NCBI GenBank assembly: GCA_016235255.1
Contig: JACRLM010000016.1
Location: 1 to 36,504, forward strand
From: Nitrospinota bacterium
GTDB taxonomy: Bacteria; Nitrospinota_A; UBA7883; JACRLM01
Length of the DNA stretch: 36,504 nt
Direction of reading: 5' to 3'
Positions within the stretch are counted from its first letter, which is position 1. Each line of letters starts with the position of its first letter. A program made the translations under genes and the position numbers. Shown in pieces: positions 17,587 to 27,608 of this stretch. The notes beneath the pieces are model-generated. The model searched no databases and was not told the origin of the DNA. It was given only the letters and a program-made list of their open reading frames with translations.

Positions 17587-17838
17587 ATGAAGGACACTAT
17601 CAGGTTTGACATTATCTACGGCAAGTGCGCCAAATGCGGCGGGCCGCTGTTTTTCACCCAGACCATAGACTGGGAAGGGGCGAGGGTCAACTCGCTGCAA
17701 TGCTGGAACGGCCACTACGAGAGCATCGAGGTGAGCAACTTCCAGTTCATGGACGAGCGCAGCTTAACGCGCGAACAGATTGAAAGCATCCTGCCGTTCA
17801 TCGGGTTCGTCCGGGTGGACGAGCGTCCGGGCGGGTGA
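17587..17838 (+). CDS. small zinc-ribbon-like protein of unknown function
   Basis: An 83-residue protein from ATG 17587 (TTG 17584 would add one residue). Visible features are a CAKCGG pair near residue 14, a second partial site LQCWNGHYE near residue 38, and an acidic/hydrophobic C-terminal half (REQIESILPFIGF). The Cys/Cys...Cys/His arrangement suggests a zinc-binding fold. It is not a family I recognise. It lies directly behind an extended -10 promoter and 24 bases before ligA, probably in the same transcript. Confidence 0.65.
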   Translation: MKDTIRFDIIYGKCAKCGGPLFFTQTIDWEGARVNSLQCWNGHYESIEVSNFQFMDERSLTREQIESILPFIGFVRVDERPGG

Positions 17839-19878
<2,040 letters not shown>

Positions 19879-19910
19879 TCACCCCGATCCCATAATTTCG
19901 TTAGACGTTG

Positions 19911-19916
19911 TATAAT
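19911..19916 (+). promoter_or_regulatory. -10 element upstream of the metallophosphoesterase gene
   Basis: A perfect TATAAT lies between ligA and the metallophosphoesterase, 51 bases before the ATG. The bases 16-18 upstream do not match a -35 well, so the assignment is tentative. Confidence 0.4.
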
Positions 19917-19966
19917 CGCATCCTTGATGTTAATGTACAGTAAGGAAAACATTCATCGTATTACCA

Positions 19967-20695
19967 ATGCGTTACGCCCTGATATCGGACATTCATTCAA
20001 ACATTGAGGCTTTTGACGCGGTCCTGCGGGACATTGATTCCACAGGCGCGGACAGGCTCTTGTTCTTAGGCGACATAATCGGCTACGGCCCCAATCCCAA
20101 CGAATGCCTGGACAGGCTTTTGCAGGTGGCGGACCTTTCGCTGGGTGGAAACCATGACTGGGCCGTGGTGGGCAAGACGCCGGACGACTATTTCAACCCC
20201 TTCGCAAAACAGGCGGTGGACTGGACGGCGGCCACATTGCGGGACGACCACAAGGACTTTTTGAAAAGGACCCGCGCGGCGGACACTTTTGACGGATTCC
20301 AGGTGGCCCATTCCACCCCTTTGTATCCGGAGGAATGGCGCTATATCATGTCGCAAAAAGAGGCGCTGGAGAATTACGGCAGCCTCACCTCGCAGGTATG
20401 TTTCATCGGCCATTCGCATCAGCCGCTGGTGATCGAATACGATGGGCCGGCATCCATCAAAGTGTCCAAGGAGACCGGGTACACTCTTGATCCGGCAAAA
20501 AAATACATAATCAACATCGGATCCGTCGGCCAGCCGAGGGACTCGAACATCAACTCGTGCTGGGCCCTTTACGATTCCGAGGAAGGGACTGTGACCTTCC
20601 GGCGGGTCCCATATGACATCGAGGCGGTGCAACGCAAGATGGCCGAGGCCAACCTCCCCCGCTACCTGATAGACAGGTTGGCGGTGGGCCGGTAA
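19967..20695 (+). CDS. calcineurin-like metallophosphoesterase
   Basis: Dimetal phosphoesterase with the full set of family motifs: SDIHSN (residues 7-12), FLGDIIGYGPNP, GGNHDW and GHSH, and later IGSVGQPRD. The 242-residue length and the G-Y-G-P-N-P loop resemble the bacterial YfcE/diadenosine-tetraphosphatase-like subgroup. The substrate (phosphodiester, Ap4A or phosphoprotein) cannot be decided. It has no signal peptide, so it is cytoplasmic. The next gene, holA, starts 17 bases after it and may be co-transcribed. Confidence 0.88.
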   Translation: MRYALISDIHSNIEAFDAVLRDIDSTGADRLLFLGDIIGYGPNPNECLDRLLQVADLSLGGNHDWAVVGKTPDDYFNPFAKQAVDWTAATLRDDHKDFLKRTRAADTFDGFQVAHSTPLYPEEWRYIMSQKEALENYGSLTSQVCFIGHSHQPLVIEYDGPASIKVSKETGYTLDPAKKYIINIGSVGQPRDSNINSCWALYDSEEGTVTFRRVPYDIEAVQRKMAEANLPRYLIDRLAVGR

Positions 20696-20712
20696 GGCCT
20701 CCGGCGCCTCAT

Positions 20713-21828
20713 ATGCCAGTTTTGGCCCATCCTGCTTTCAACTCCTCCATGGCGCCGGAAAAGTTCCAGAGGGCTCCTGTATATCTTTTCTACGGCCCGG
20801 CGGCGCTCATGCTAAACGAGGCTGCGGCGCTGGTCCGGGAGCGTCTGGCCAATGATATTTCCGCCGACAATTATTTTCACCATCTGGCGGTGGGCGCGAG
20901 GCGGAGAAAAAGTGAAGACGAGGGGGACGAATCGCCTTCGTCAAAGGGGGACGACGGCGGAACGGTGTCCGGGGCCGGCATCGCCGCATTGCTTAACACC
21001 ATGTCCATGTTCGGCGGTGGGAAGCTTGTGTGGGCAGGGCCACTGGAATGGCTCAACAAGGAGGACATGGAAAGCCTGGCCTCCTACGCCGCCGATCCAA
21101 ACCCCCAATCCACCCTTATCGTAAGCTACATCACGGACAAACGGAGCGATCCGTTTGAAAAATCCGGCCTTGTGAAAAACGCGGCCAAATCGGGGGTGGT
21201 GGTAAAACTCCCGGCTCCCGAAGGGGAAAGGGTGCGTGAATGGGCTGTGTCCAGGTTCGGCCGGATGGGGAAAAAAATATCCACGGACGCGGCGCAGAGG
21301 CTTTGCGACCTGGCCGGGGGGGACGTGGACAGGCTTGCGGCGGAGATAGAAAAACTGGCCCTTTATGCCGGGGAGTCCGATCAGGTCACCATGGACTCGG
21401 TGGAGGAAATGGTAAGCGACCATCGTGAAAACGAGATATGGGACCTTACCGGCGCCATAAGCCGCGGCAATCTTCCCTCGGCGGTGGCGGCGCTGGAAAA
21501 CCTTCTGGCAAACAACAGACCGCCGCAGATGATACTAAAATCGCTGACCACGGAAGTGATGAGGCTTTATTGCGCAAGACGCTTTAAGGCAGACGGCAGG
21601 CCGGAGACTGAATTTGCCCCGGCTGTGGGGGCGCATCCATTCGCGGTGAGAAACACCTGGCGCGACGCGGACAAATGGCCGGCGCAACGGGCGTTATCGG
21701 CGATGCGTGGGGTGATGGAGACAAACATGAGCCTGATGAGAAGCGGGGCCGAGCCGCACTCGGCCCTGTACAGGCTGGTGATGGAATTGTGCGGCGGGAA
21801 CCAGCCCGCCGCGTCCAGACAAGGCTGA
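20713..21828 (+). CDS. holA: DNA polymerase III delta subunit
   Basis: Clamp-loader subunit that opens the beta sliding clamp. The N-terminal part is APVYLFYGPAALMLNEA, with a degenerate P-loop region as usual for delta. Later family patterns are FGGGKLVWAGPLEWL, LCDLAGGDVDRLAAEIEKLALYAG, IWDLTGAISRGNLPSAVAALENLL and PPQMILKSLTTEVMRLYCARR. Length 371 is somewhat above the usual 330-345. The excess lies in a hydrophilic insert at about residues 60-85 (RRRKSEDEGDESPSSKGDDGG). ATG 20752 (MAPEKFQRAP) is an alternative start closer to the family N-terminus. It converges on rpsT with only eight bases between the stops. Confidence 0.9.
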   Translation: MPVLAHPAFNSSMAPEKFQRAPVYLFYGPAALMLNEAAALVRERLANDISADNYFHHLAVGARRRKSEDEGDESPSSKGDDGGTVSGAGIAALLNTMSMFGGGKLVWAGPLEWLNKEDMESLASYAADPNPQSTLIVSYITDKRSDPFEKSGLVKNAAKSGVVVKLPAPEGERVREWAVSRFGRMGKKISTDAAQRLCDLAGGDVDRLAAEIEKLALYAGESDQVTMDSVEEMVSDHRENEIWDLTGAISRGNLPSAVAALENLLANNRPPQMILKSLTTEVMRLYCARRFKADGRPETEFAPAVGAHPFAVRNTWRDADKWPAQRALSAMRGVMETNMSLMRSGAEPHSALYRLVMELCGGNQPAASRQG

Positions 21829-21836
21829 GGGAGAGG

Positions 21837-22100
21837 TTATTTAAGCTTCGCGAGCTTTGACGCCAGCCGCGAGACCCTCCGGGAAGCGTTATTCTTGTGG
21901 ATCACGCCTTTCGAAGCGGCGGTCAAAAGGGCCTTCTGGGCCTCCGCAAGCGCCGCCGTGGCCGCCTGCCTGTCTCCCGACGTGAGGGCCGCGCCCGCTT
22001 TTTTCACCGCCGTGCGCGCCGCGGACCGGACCGCCGTATTGCGCACATTCCTTCTTTTGCTCTGGCGGACTCTTTTTTCCGCCGACTTGTGGTTAGGCAC
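21837..22100 (-). CDS. rpsT: 30S ribosomal protein S20
   Basis: Primary 16S rRNA-binding protein of the small subunit. The 87-residue basic sequence opens with PNHKSAEKRVRQSKRRNVRN and ends with HKNNASRRVSRLASKLAKL, the standard family pattern. The start is GTG 22100 with GGGAG nine bases upstream. A non-ATG start is also seen in E. coli rpsT (UUG), where it takes part in autoregulation. A strong promoter lies about 40 bases upstream. Confidence 0.97.
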   Translation of the reverse strand: MPNHKSAEKRVRQSKRRNVRNTAVRSAARTAVKKAGAALTSGDRQAATAALAEAQKALLTAASKGVIHKNNASRRVSRLASKLAKLK

Positions 22101-22137
22101 CTTGAATCACTCCCAAATCTGCTATGTAAAAACGATT

Positions 22138-22166
22138 ATTATGTGTTTTGCGGCCCGGCAAGTCAA
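22138..22166 (-). promoter_or_regulatory. sigma-70 promoter of rpsT
   Basis: On the minus strand TTGACT (22166-22161) and CATAAT (22143-22138) are separated by exactly 17 bases, each one base from consensus. Transcription would start about 30 bases before the GTG of rpsT. Confidence 0.7.
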
Positions 22167-22215
22167 TCATTAATTTGCGATTTGATTTTACTGACGGCGC
22201 CTTTTTCTTTGTAAT

Positions 22216-22236
22216 GGGCGGGTTTAAAACCCGCCC
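22216..22236. repeat. REP-like palindrome
   Basis: GGGCGGG and CCCGCCC arms flank TTTAAAA, followed by CCTACGGG. This G/C-armed hairpin type is a common dispersed intergenic repeat. It lies 43 bases beyond the V-ATPase B stop, at the place where a D-subunit gene would normally follow, and could act as a transcription or mRNA end. No U tract follows. Confidence 0.6.
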
Positions 22237-22278
22237 CTACGGGAGGTGCGTTTGGAATCTGCGTGCAACAATGGCTGC

Positions 22279-23694
22279 TCAACCGGAGTGGTTGACCGCG
22301 CCATTGTTGTTCTCCAGCTTCGGCCTGTACTTTGCGATGAAATCCCGGCTCACGCGCACTAGCTCCGTGTCCGGCATGGTGGCCATCAGCCTCCATCCGG
22401 CCTCCAAAGTCTCCGTCATGGTGCGGCTTTGGCTCCCCTGCCCCAGGAACTCACTCTCGAACATCTCCGCGAATTTAAGGTAGCTCCTGTCGGTCTCGCT
22501 CAAGCCTTCCTCGCCGATGATGGAGGCCACGCGCCGCTGCTCCATGCCACGGGCGTAGAGCATGTAAAGCTGGTCACTCCATTGCCGGTGGTCCTCCCGC
22601 GTCCGCCCCGGCCCGATGCCGTGATCCATCAGCCTCGAAAGGCTCGGCAACACGTTGATTGGGGGGAACACCCCTTTGCGGTGAAGCCCCCGGTCAAGCA
22701 CTATCTGGCCTTCTGTTATGTAACCGGTGAGATCCGGCACCGGGTGGGTGATGTCGTCGTCGGGCATGGTCAATATCGGCGTCTGCGTGACGGAGCCTTT
22801 GCGCCCCTTGATCCTCCCCGCTCGTTCGTATATCCCGGCAAGGTCGGTGTACATGTATCCGGGATAACCCCGCCTGCCGGGGATTTCCTCCCGGGACGAT
22901 GACACTTCGCGCAGCGCGTTGCAGTAATGGGTCATGTCCGTGAGCACCACGAGGGCCTGCATGTCCAGCTCAAACGCCAGGTATTCGGCGGCGGTGAGGG
23001 CGAAACGGGGGGTCAATAGTCTTTCGATCACCGGGTCGTCGGCAAGGTTCAAGAACACTACCGAATGCTCTATGGCGCCGGAGGCCATGAAGGCGCCCAT
23101 GAAATAATCGGCCTCCCGCGAGGTGATCCCCATTGCGGCGAACACCAGGGCGAACTGCTCCCCCTCCTTTGGCGCGCCGGCGTTTGCGATGATGTGGGTG
23201 GCGATCTCGTTGGCCGGAAGTCCCGCCCCGGAGAATATGGGAAGTTTCTGGCCGCGCACCAGTGTGTTCATGCCGTCTATCGCCGATATTCCTGTCTGGA
23301 TAAAGTCCCTTGGCATGTCCCTCTGCACCGGATTGATGGCCGAGCCGTGGATCCCCCGCCTTACAAACGGCGGAGGCTCCGGCATCCCGTCCATGGCCGT
23401 CCCCGCTCCGGAGAACACCCGGCCGAGGATCAGCGGAGAGAGGTTTATCGCCGCCCCTTCTTCCGAGAACCGCACCACGGTGGTGTCCGGGTTAATCTTT
23501 CCCGTCGGCCCGAACACCTGCGCCACGGCGAACCGTTCGCTAAGCTCTATGATCTGCCCGGCGCGCATGTCGTCCGCGCCGACGATGATTGTCACAAGGT
23601 CCCCGAGCGCCGCGCGGCTCGGCCTGCTGATGAACAGCAATGGCCCTTTCACCGACTCTATGGTCCTGTATTCCGCGGAAAGAAGGTCGCGCAT
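22279..23694 (-). CDS. ntpB: V/A-type ATP synthase subunit B
   Basis: Non-catalytic nucleotide-binding subunit that alternates with A in the hexameric head. Family signatures: [17 protein letters not shown] at the start, [54 protein letters not shown], and [33 protein letters not shown]. The Walker A position reads FSGAGLP in place of a functional P-loop, as expected for B. Length 471 is normal. ATG 23694 has GAGGAGG nine bases upstream, embedded in the end of subunit A. It is the last gene of the operon in this window. Confidence 0.96.
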   Translation of the reverse strand: MRDLLSAEYRTIESVKGPLLFISRPSRAALGDLVTIIVGADDMRAGQIIELSERFAVAQVFGPTGKINPDTTVVRFSEEGAAINLSPLILGRVFSGAGTAMDGMPEPPPFVRRGIHGSAINPVQRDMPRDFIQTGISAIDGMNTLVRGQKLPIFSGAGLPANEIATHIIANAGAPKEGEQFALVFAAMGITSREADYFMGAFMASGAIEHSVVFLNLADDPVIERLLTPRFALTAAEYLAFELDMQALVVLTDMTHYCNALREVSSSREEIPGRRGYPGYMYTDLAGIYERAGRIKGRKGSVTQTPILTMPDDDITHPVPDLTGYITEGQIVLDRGLHRKGVFPPINVLPSLSRLMDHGIGPGRTREDHRQWSDQLYMLYARGMEQRRVASIIGEEGLSETDRSYLKFAEMFESEFLGQGSQSRTMTETLEAGWRLMATMPDTELVRVSRDFIAKYRPKLENNNGAVNHSG

Positions 23695-23698
23695 TTTC

Positions 23699-25444
23699 CT
23701 ACGCCTCCTCCTCTTTCAGGTATTTTTCCAGCGACTTGCCAAGCTCCGCCACGCGCCCTTCGAGGGCGGAATCCTCCACCTCTTTAAGGCGCAGCGTTTC
23801 CTCCATGCCGGGGAATTTGAGGATCGTCTCCACGGTGGTCCCCTTTTCCACGGCGGCAGCCACGCGCTCGATGAAAAACAGGTAAAACTCCAGCGTCATT
23901 TTCTGCCGGGTGATAGAGCAATATGCGTCCGTGGGGCTCACTGCGCTCTGCCGCAGATACCCTTCCCGCAAAAGGCGGGCGCCCTCCAGCGTCACCCGCT
24001 CCTTGTCCTCTAGCGAGTCCGCCCCGATGATCTTCACCACCTCCAAAAGCTCTTCTTCCTTTTGCAGGATGGCGTGGACCTTTTTCACCATCTCCGGCCA
24101 TGCGGCGCAGACATTCTCCGCGTACCATCCCATCAGCGCCGGATATGTGAGCGAGAAACTTATGCGCCAGTTTATGGCCGGGAAATGCCGCTGGTGGGCC
24201 AGATCGTAGTCCAGCCCCCAGAAGGTAGAGGCCATGCGAAGTGACGCCTGTGTCACCGGCTCGGAAAAATCCCCCCCCGGCGGCGACACCGCCCCGATGA
24301 TCGTCACCGACCCGGTCCCGTTATCGCCAACCACGCACCGCCCGGCCCGCTCATAGAATGCGCCAAGCCTGCTGGCCAGGTATGTGGGATACCCCTCCTC
24401 GCCCGGTATCTCCTCCAGCCGCGAAGATATCTCCCGCAACGCCTCGGCCCACCGGCTTGTGCTGTCGGCCATCACCGCCACCTTGTACCCCATGTCCCGG
24501 TAATATTCGGCCACGCTCATTCCTGTGTATATGGAGGCCTCCCGCGCCGCCACCGGCATGTTGGACGTGTTGGCGATGAGGATGGTGCGCTCCATCAGCG
24601 GCCTTCCGGTGTGCGGGTCGGTCAGTTGCGGGAACTGGTTTAGGGTGTCGGCCATTTCGTTGCCCCGCTCGCCGCAGCCGATGTATATCACGATGTCCGC
24701 CTGGGCGAACTTGGCGATGGTCTGTTCCAGCACGGTCTTGCCGGAGCCGAATCCGCCGGGGATGATGGCCGCGCCCCCTTCGGCGATGGGGAATAAAGTG
24801 TCTATCACCCTTTGTCCTGTTATGAGCGGGACTTTGAGCGGCAGCCTTCCGGCCCGGGGCCTTGCCTCCCGTATGTTCCATTTCTGGCGCATGGTAATGG
24901 TGGAGCCGTCTTCCAGCTCCACCACCGGATCGGTTATGGTGAATTCCCCTTCGCGCGCGCTCTTGACGATCCCTTCCACCCCCTTGGGCACCATTATCCT
25001 GTGCGTGATGCGCCCGCTTTCAGGGGTTTCGCCCAGCACTGTCCCCCATTTGACAACGTCACCAGGTTTCACGGACGGGGTGAATCGCCACTTGCGTGTC
25101 CTGTCCAGCCTTTTCTCCCCGGCTCCGCTCTGGATAAAATCACCCCAATTCTCCGAAAGTTTCACAAGGGGCCTCTGGATCCCGTCGAATATGGATCCTA
25201 AAAGCCCCGGCCCAAGCTCCACGGACAGCATCTCCCCGGTCCGTTCCACAACGTCGCCGATTTTAAGCCCGGTGGTCTCCTCATACACCTGCACCACCGC
25301 AGCGCCCCCCTCGATCCTGATGATCTCCCCCATCAGCCCCGAAGGGCCCACGCGCACAACCTCGCTCATAAAGCAGCCGAACATGCCTCCGGCCACCACC
25401 GCCGGGCCGGACACTTTTATGATTCCGCCACTGGGGAAACTCAC
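23699..25444 (-). CDS. ntpA: V/A-type ATP synthase subunit A
   Basis: Catalytic ATPase subunit. The Walker A loop GGFGSGKT lies at about residues 230-237, followed by [12 protein letters not shown] and the [15 protein letters not shown] region. The large non-homologous insert typical of V/A-type A subunits is present between the beta-barrel and the ATPase domain. GTG 25444 is chosen as the start: it overlaps the F-subunit stop as GTGA and gives [21 protein letters not shown], the usual N-terminus. The frame stays open upstream to 25603, but that part only shadows F. The protein is 581 residues, matching the family. Confidence 0.96.
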   Translation of the reverse strand: MSFPSGGIIKVSGPAVVAGGMFGCFMSEVVRVGPSGLMGEIIRIEGGAAVVQVYEETTGLKIGDVVERTGEMLSVELGPGLLGSIFDGIQRPLVKLSENWGDFIQSGAGEKRLDRTRKWRFTPSVKPGDVVKWGTVLGETPESGRITHRIMVPKGVEGIVKSAREGEFTITDPVVELEDGSTITMRQKWNIREARPRAGRLPLKVPLITGQRVIDTLFPIAEGGAAIIPGGFGSGKTVLEQTIAKFAQADIVIYIGCGERGNEMADTLNQFPQLTDPHTGRPLMERTILIANTSNMPVAAREASIYTGMSVAEYYRDMGYKVAVMADSTSRWAEALREISSRLEEIPGEEGYPTYLASRLGAFYERAGRCVVGDNGTGSVTIIGAVSPPGGDFSEPVTQASLRMASTFWGLDYDLAHQRHFPAINWRISFSLTYPALMGWYAENVCAAWPEMVKKVHAILQKEEELLEVVKIIGADSLEDKERVTLEGARLLREGYLRQSAVSPTDAYCSITRQKMTLEFYLFFIERVAAAVEKGTTVETILKFPGMEETLRLKEVEDSALEGRVAELGKSLEKYLKEEEA

Positions 25445-25785
25445 AGCTTTATCCTCATGTGGTAGCCCAGCGCCCGGTATGTGAGCGCGTCGGCGATCTG
25501 GGCCGCGTCCGCGAAAAAGCGCCATTGCCCCGGGTAATCGTATCGCGCCAGCAGCGGCTTTGGGTTCCGGGCCAGGGCGCGCAGGTTCTTCTCCGAAATC
25601 CACCGCTCCAGGTCCAGGGGGATGGCCAGTATGCCCACGTCCCCTTCGTTTATCGCCTGGGATATCTCCCGGTTTAGCGCCGCCGCGTTGGCCACGTTGA
25701 CAACGGACGCTCCCCCCAGCCTAAAGCCGGTCTCCTGCCCCCAATGGGCCAGTATCCGCATGGTCAGCGTTTTGGTGGCCGTCAT
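25441..25785 (-). CDS. ntpG: V/A-type ATP synthase subunit F
   Basis: Small central-stalk subunit of 114 residues. It shows the F-subunit pattern TGFRLGGASVV...INEGDVGILAIPLDL with a Rossmann-like alternation and a tail ending [11 protein letters not shown] 25785 overlaps the stop of subunit C as ATGA, and its own stop overlaps the GTG of subunit A, so the whole set is translationally coupled. In known V/A ATPases F sits on the central shaft together with D, which is not seen here. The naming follows the Enterococcus ntp scheme. Confidence 0.85.
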   Translation of the reverse strand: MTATKTLTMRILAHWGQETGFRLGGASVVNVANAAALNREISQAINEGDVGILAIPLDLERWISEKNLRALARNPKPLLARYDYPGQWRFFADAAQIADALTYRALGYHMRIKL

Positions 25786-26804
25786 ATCGTCACCTTTATA
25801 AAAATGTCCGCCGCCTCTCCTGCTGGGGTGTGGGTGAGGGCGTGGTTGACCGCCAGTTTCAGGTTGGACACGGTGATGTCCAATTCCTCCATGAACCATA
25901 CGAAATCCCGCATTCCCACGGGATCGAGCATGCAGGCGAGCTTGTAACGCCGGGCCAGCGCCCGCTTTATCTCCAGCGCGAAAATGGTGGCGGATATTTC
26001 CGAACCTTTGCGGGGGGACAGACCCATTTTCTTTTTGACGATTTGAAACGGCGCCCATGCCGGCCCTTCCACGATTGTCATGAAATCGTCCACCATCACC
26101 TCCCCGCATCCCGCCACATAATAAGAGGAGGCCTCGCCCCTGCCGCTTTTTGCCTCCCGGATCAGCATTGCCGCGGCGATGTTCGCCGCGTCCAGCCTGT
26201 CTGCAAGGCTTTCGGCCGCCTGCGCTGCGATCCCTTTTTGCGAAGGGAGCCATTCGCCGTAAAAATAACGTTCTATCCCAAGCTCCGCTTTCACCGTGTC
26301 TTTTAAATACTCTTCCCTGTCAACAGCCGGGGCAAGCGGATGACGGGCCTGGGCAAGCGCCGCGATGAAGTGGGCAAGGCTCCTGTCCTTTGCCTCCCAC
26401 AAAGGCGTTTTCCCTTCCGGCAGGATCAACGAGTTGAATCCGAAACGGCGCTCCACTTTTTCACCGTGATATTTAAGATAGCGCAACGCCGATTTCAATT
26501 CTTCAATCTCCCACCGCATCAGGATGGCGCGGCAGGATCGCGGATCAGTCTGCATAGCCATGCCGGCGAAGTGGCGCCGGAGGCGGTGATGTCCGTCGGC
26601 CATGACGCGCAGTAGGCGCATGGGGGATATGTCCGTCTCCCCCTTTGCCACAAGGCTTTCCATCTCCGGGGCGAATACCGATCCTTCCAGAAGCCCGGCC
26701 ACCCCGCGCGCGTCTTCCATTTGCAGGATGCGTATGAATTCCCCGTAAGAGGGGAATCGCCCCGCAAGCGCCTTTAGCCTTGTGACGGTGTACTCAATTT
26801 CCAT
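25782..26804 (-). CDS. ntpC: V/A-type ATP synthase subunit C
   Basis: Funnel-shaped connector (AtpC, homologous to eukaryotic subunit d) that links the central stalk to the membrane ring. It is a 340-residue helical protein opening with YTVTRLKALAGRFPSYGEFIRILQM, with later MRWEIEELKSALRYLKYHGEK, which fit the family. It overlaps the end of subunit E by 11 bases and the start of F by four. The sequence is diverged, and the assignment rests partly on its position in the canonical order E-C-F-A-B. Confidence 0.85.
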   Translation of the reverse strand: MEIEYTVTRLKALAGRFPSYGEFIRILQMEDARGVAGLLEGSVFAPEMESLVAKGETDISPMRLLRVMADGHHRLRRHFAGMAMQTDPRSCRAILMRWEIEELKSALRYLKYHGEKVERRFGFNSLILPEGKTPLWEAKDRSLAHFIAALAQARHPLAPAVDREEYLKDTVKAELGIERYFYGEWLPSQKGIAAQAAESLADRLDAANIAAAMLIREAKSGRGEASSYYVAGCGEVMVDDFMTIVEGPAWAPFQIVKKKMGLSPRKGSEISATIFALEIKRALARRYKLACMLDPVGMRDFVWFMEELDITVSNLKLAVNHALTHTPAGEAADIFIKVTI

Positions 26805-27378
26805 TTTCTTCCGCCGCCGCCGCTATCCTGGCGGCGAACTTCCATCCATACATGCGCCACAGTTTCGCAAGCCTCGGCTCCAGGGCGCACGTCACAGCCT
26901 TGCGCCCGTCTTCTAACATAGCCGTGAAACCGTCCGCCACCGTTTCATCCGCTATTACATTGGGAACACCGGCTTTTTTGAGGACGGCCGCGGTCTTTTC
27001 GTCCGCGTGGACTTCACTGATCCGGCCGGCCTCTTCTCCGGCCCGCGCAAGTTCCGCGGTGACAAACGCCCCGTACCCTGGTTCGTCTATGAAACGCCGG
27101 TACATCGTCCGGACAATTCCGAGGATGTCTTCCACTGCGGCGTTGAAAGACTCAAGGGAGACGGAGCGATCCTCCATCCTTTTCCGGGCGGCGTCAAGGG
27201 CTGCGCCCCTTAAAGCGATTTCCCTTTTTTTCATTTCAATTGCCCGGTCCAGCTCCGCCGCCCTGCTCTTCGCCCCCGACATGACAGCGTCCGCTTTATG
27301 GGCCGCCTCGCCGAAAATCTCCCGCTCCTTGAGGTCCGCCTCGGCGGAAATGGCGGCGAGAAGTTTTTCTACGCTCAT
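26794..27378 (-). CDS. ntpE: V/A-type ATP synthase subunit E
   Basis: Peripheral-stalk subunit that pairs with the G/H coiled coil. Residues 1-95 form a long charged helix (AEADLKEREIFGEAAHKADAV...). The C-terminal globular part contains VHADEKTAAVLKKAGVPNVIADETVADGFTAML and ends LWRMYGWKFAARIAAAAEENGN. At 194 residues it is typical. ATG 27378 overlaps the rotor subunit stop as ATGA. Confidence 0.85.
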   Translation of the reverse strand: MSVEKLLAAISAEADLKEREIFGEAAHKADAVMSGAKSRAAELDRAIEMKKREIALRGAALDAARKRMEDRSVSLESFNAAVEDILGIVRTMYRRFIDEPGYGAFVTAELARAGEEAGRISEVHADEKTAAVLKKAGVPNVIADETVADGFTAMLEDGRKAVTCALEPRLAKLWRMYGWKFAARIAAAAEENGN

Positions 27379-27584
27379 TTGCTGTAAAGCAACAGCACAG
27401 ACACCACGAAACCGAGGATCACCATCGTCTCGGGTATGGCGATGAGGATGATCATCAGCCCCGCCACCTCTTTTTTCTCCACGATGGCGCCCACCGCGGC
27501 GGAGCCTATCTTGGCCTGCGCATACGCGGTGGCCCAGGCGGTAAGCCCTATGGCCAAGGCCGCGGCCAATAATTTCCAGTCCAT
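27375..27584 (-). CDS. ntpK: V/A-type ATP synthase rotor subunit K (c-like proteolipid)
   Basis: Membrane rotor subunit of 69 residues with two transmembrane helices (about 5-35 and 41-66) joined by the polar loop VEKKE. The ion-binding acid is Glu52 in IPETMV. Counting back from the loop glutamate, Gln23 in helix 1 falls in register with Gln32 of Na+-type F-ATPase c subunits, and Thr53 follows Glu52. Gln plus Glu-Thr/Ser is associated with Na+ coupling. The residues equivalent to Thr67 and Tyr70 of the Ilyobacter site are Met and Leu, so H+ coupling is not excluded. It is a single hairpin, unlike the four-helix Enterococcus NtpK. Confidence 0.9.
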   Translation of the reverse strand: MDWKLLAAALAIGLTAWATAYAQAKIGSAAVGAIVEKKEVAGLMIILIAIPETMVILGFVVSVLLLYSK

Positions 27585-27608
27585 TTTATGTCCCCCTCTA
27601 ATAATATT

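Noticed and set aside
25445..25603. Upstream extension of the V/A-ATPase A subunit frame
   Set aside because: This part only overlaps subunit F in another frame; GTG 25444 gives the usual N-terminus and a GTGA overlap.
25786..26253. Upstream extension of the subunit F frame
   Set aside because: It shadows subunit C; the ATGA overlap at 25782-25785 gives the proper start.
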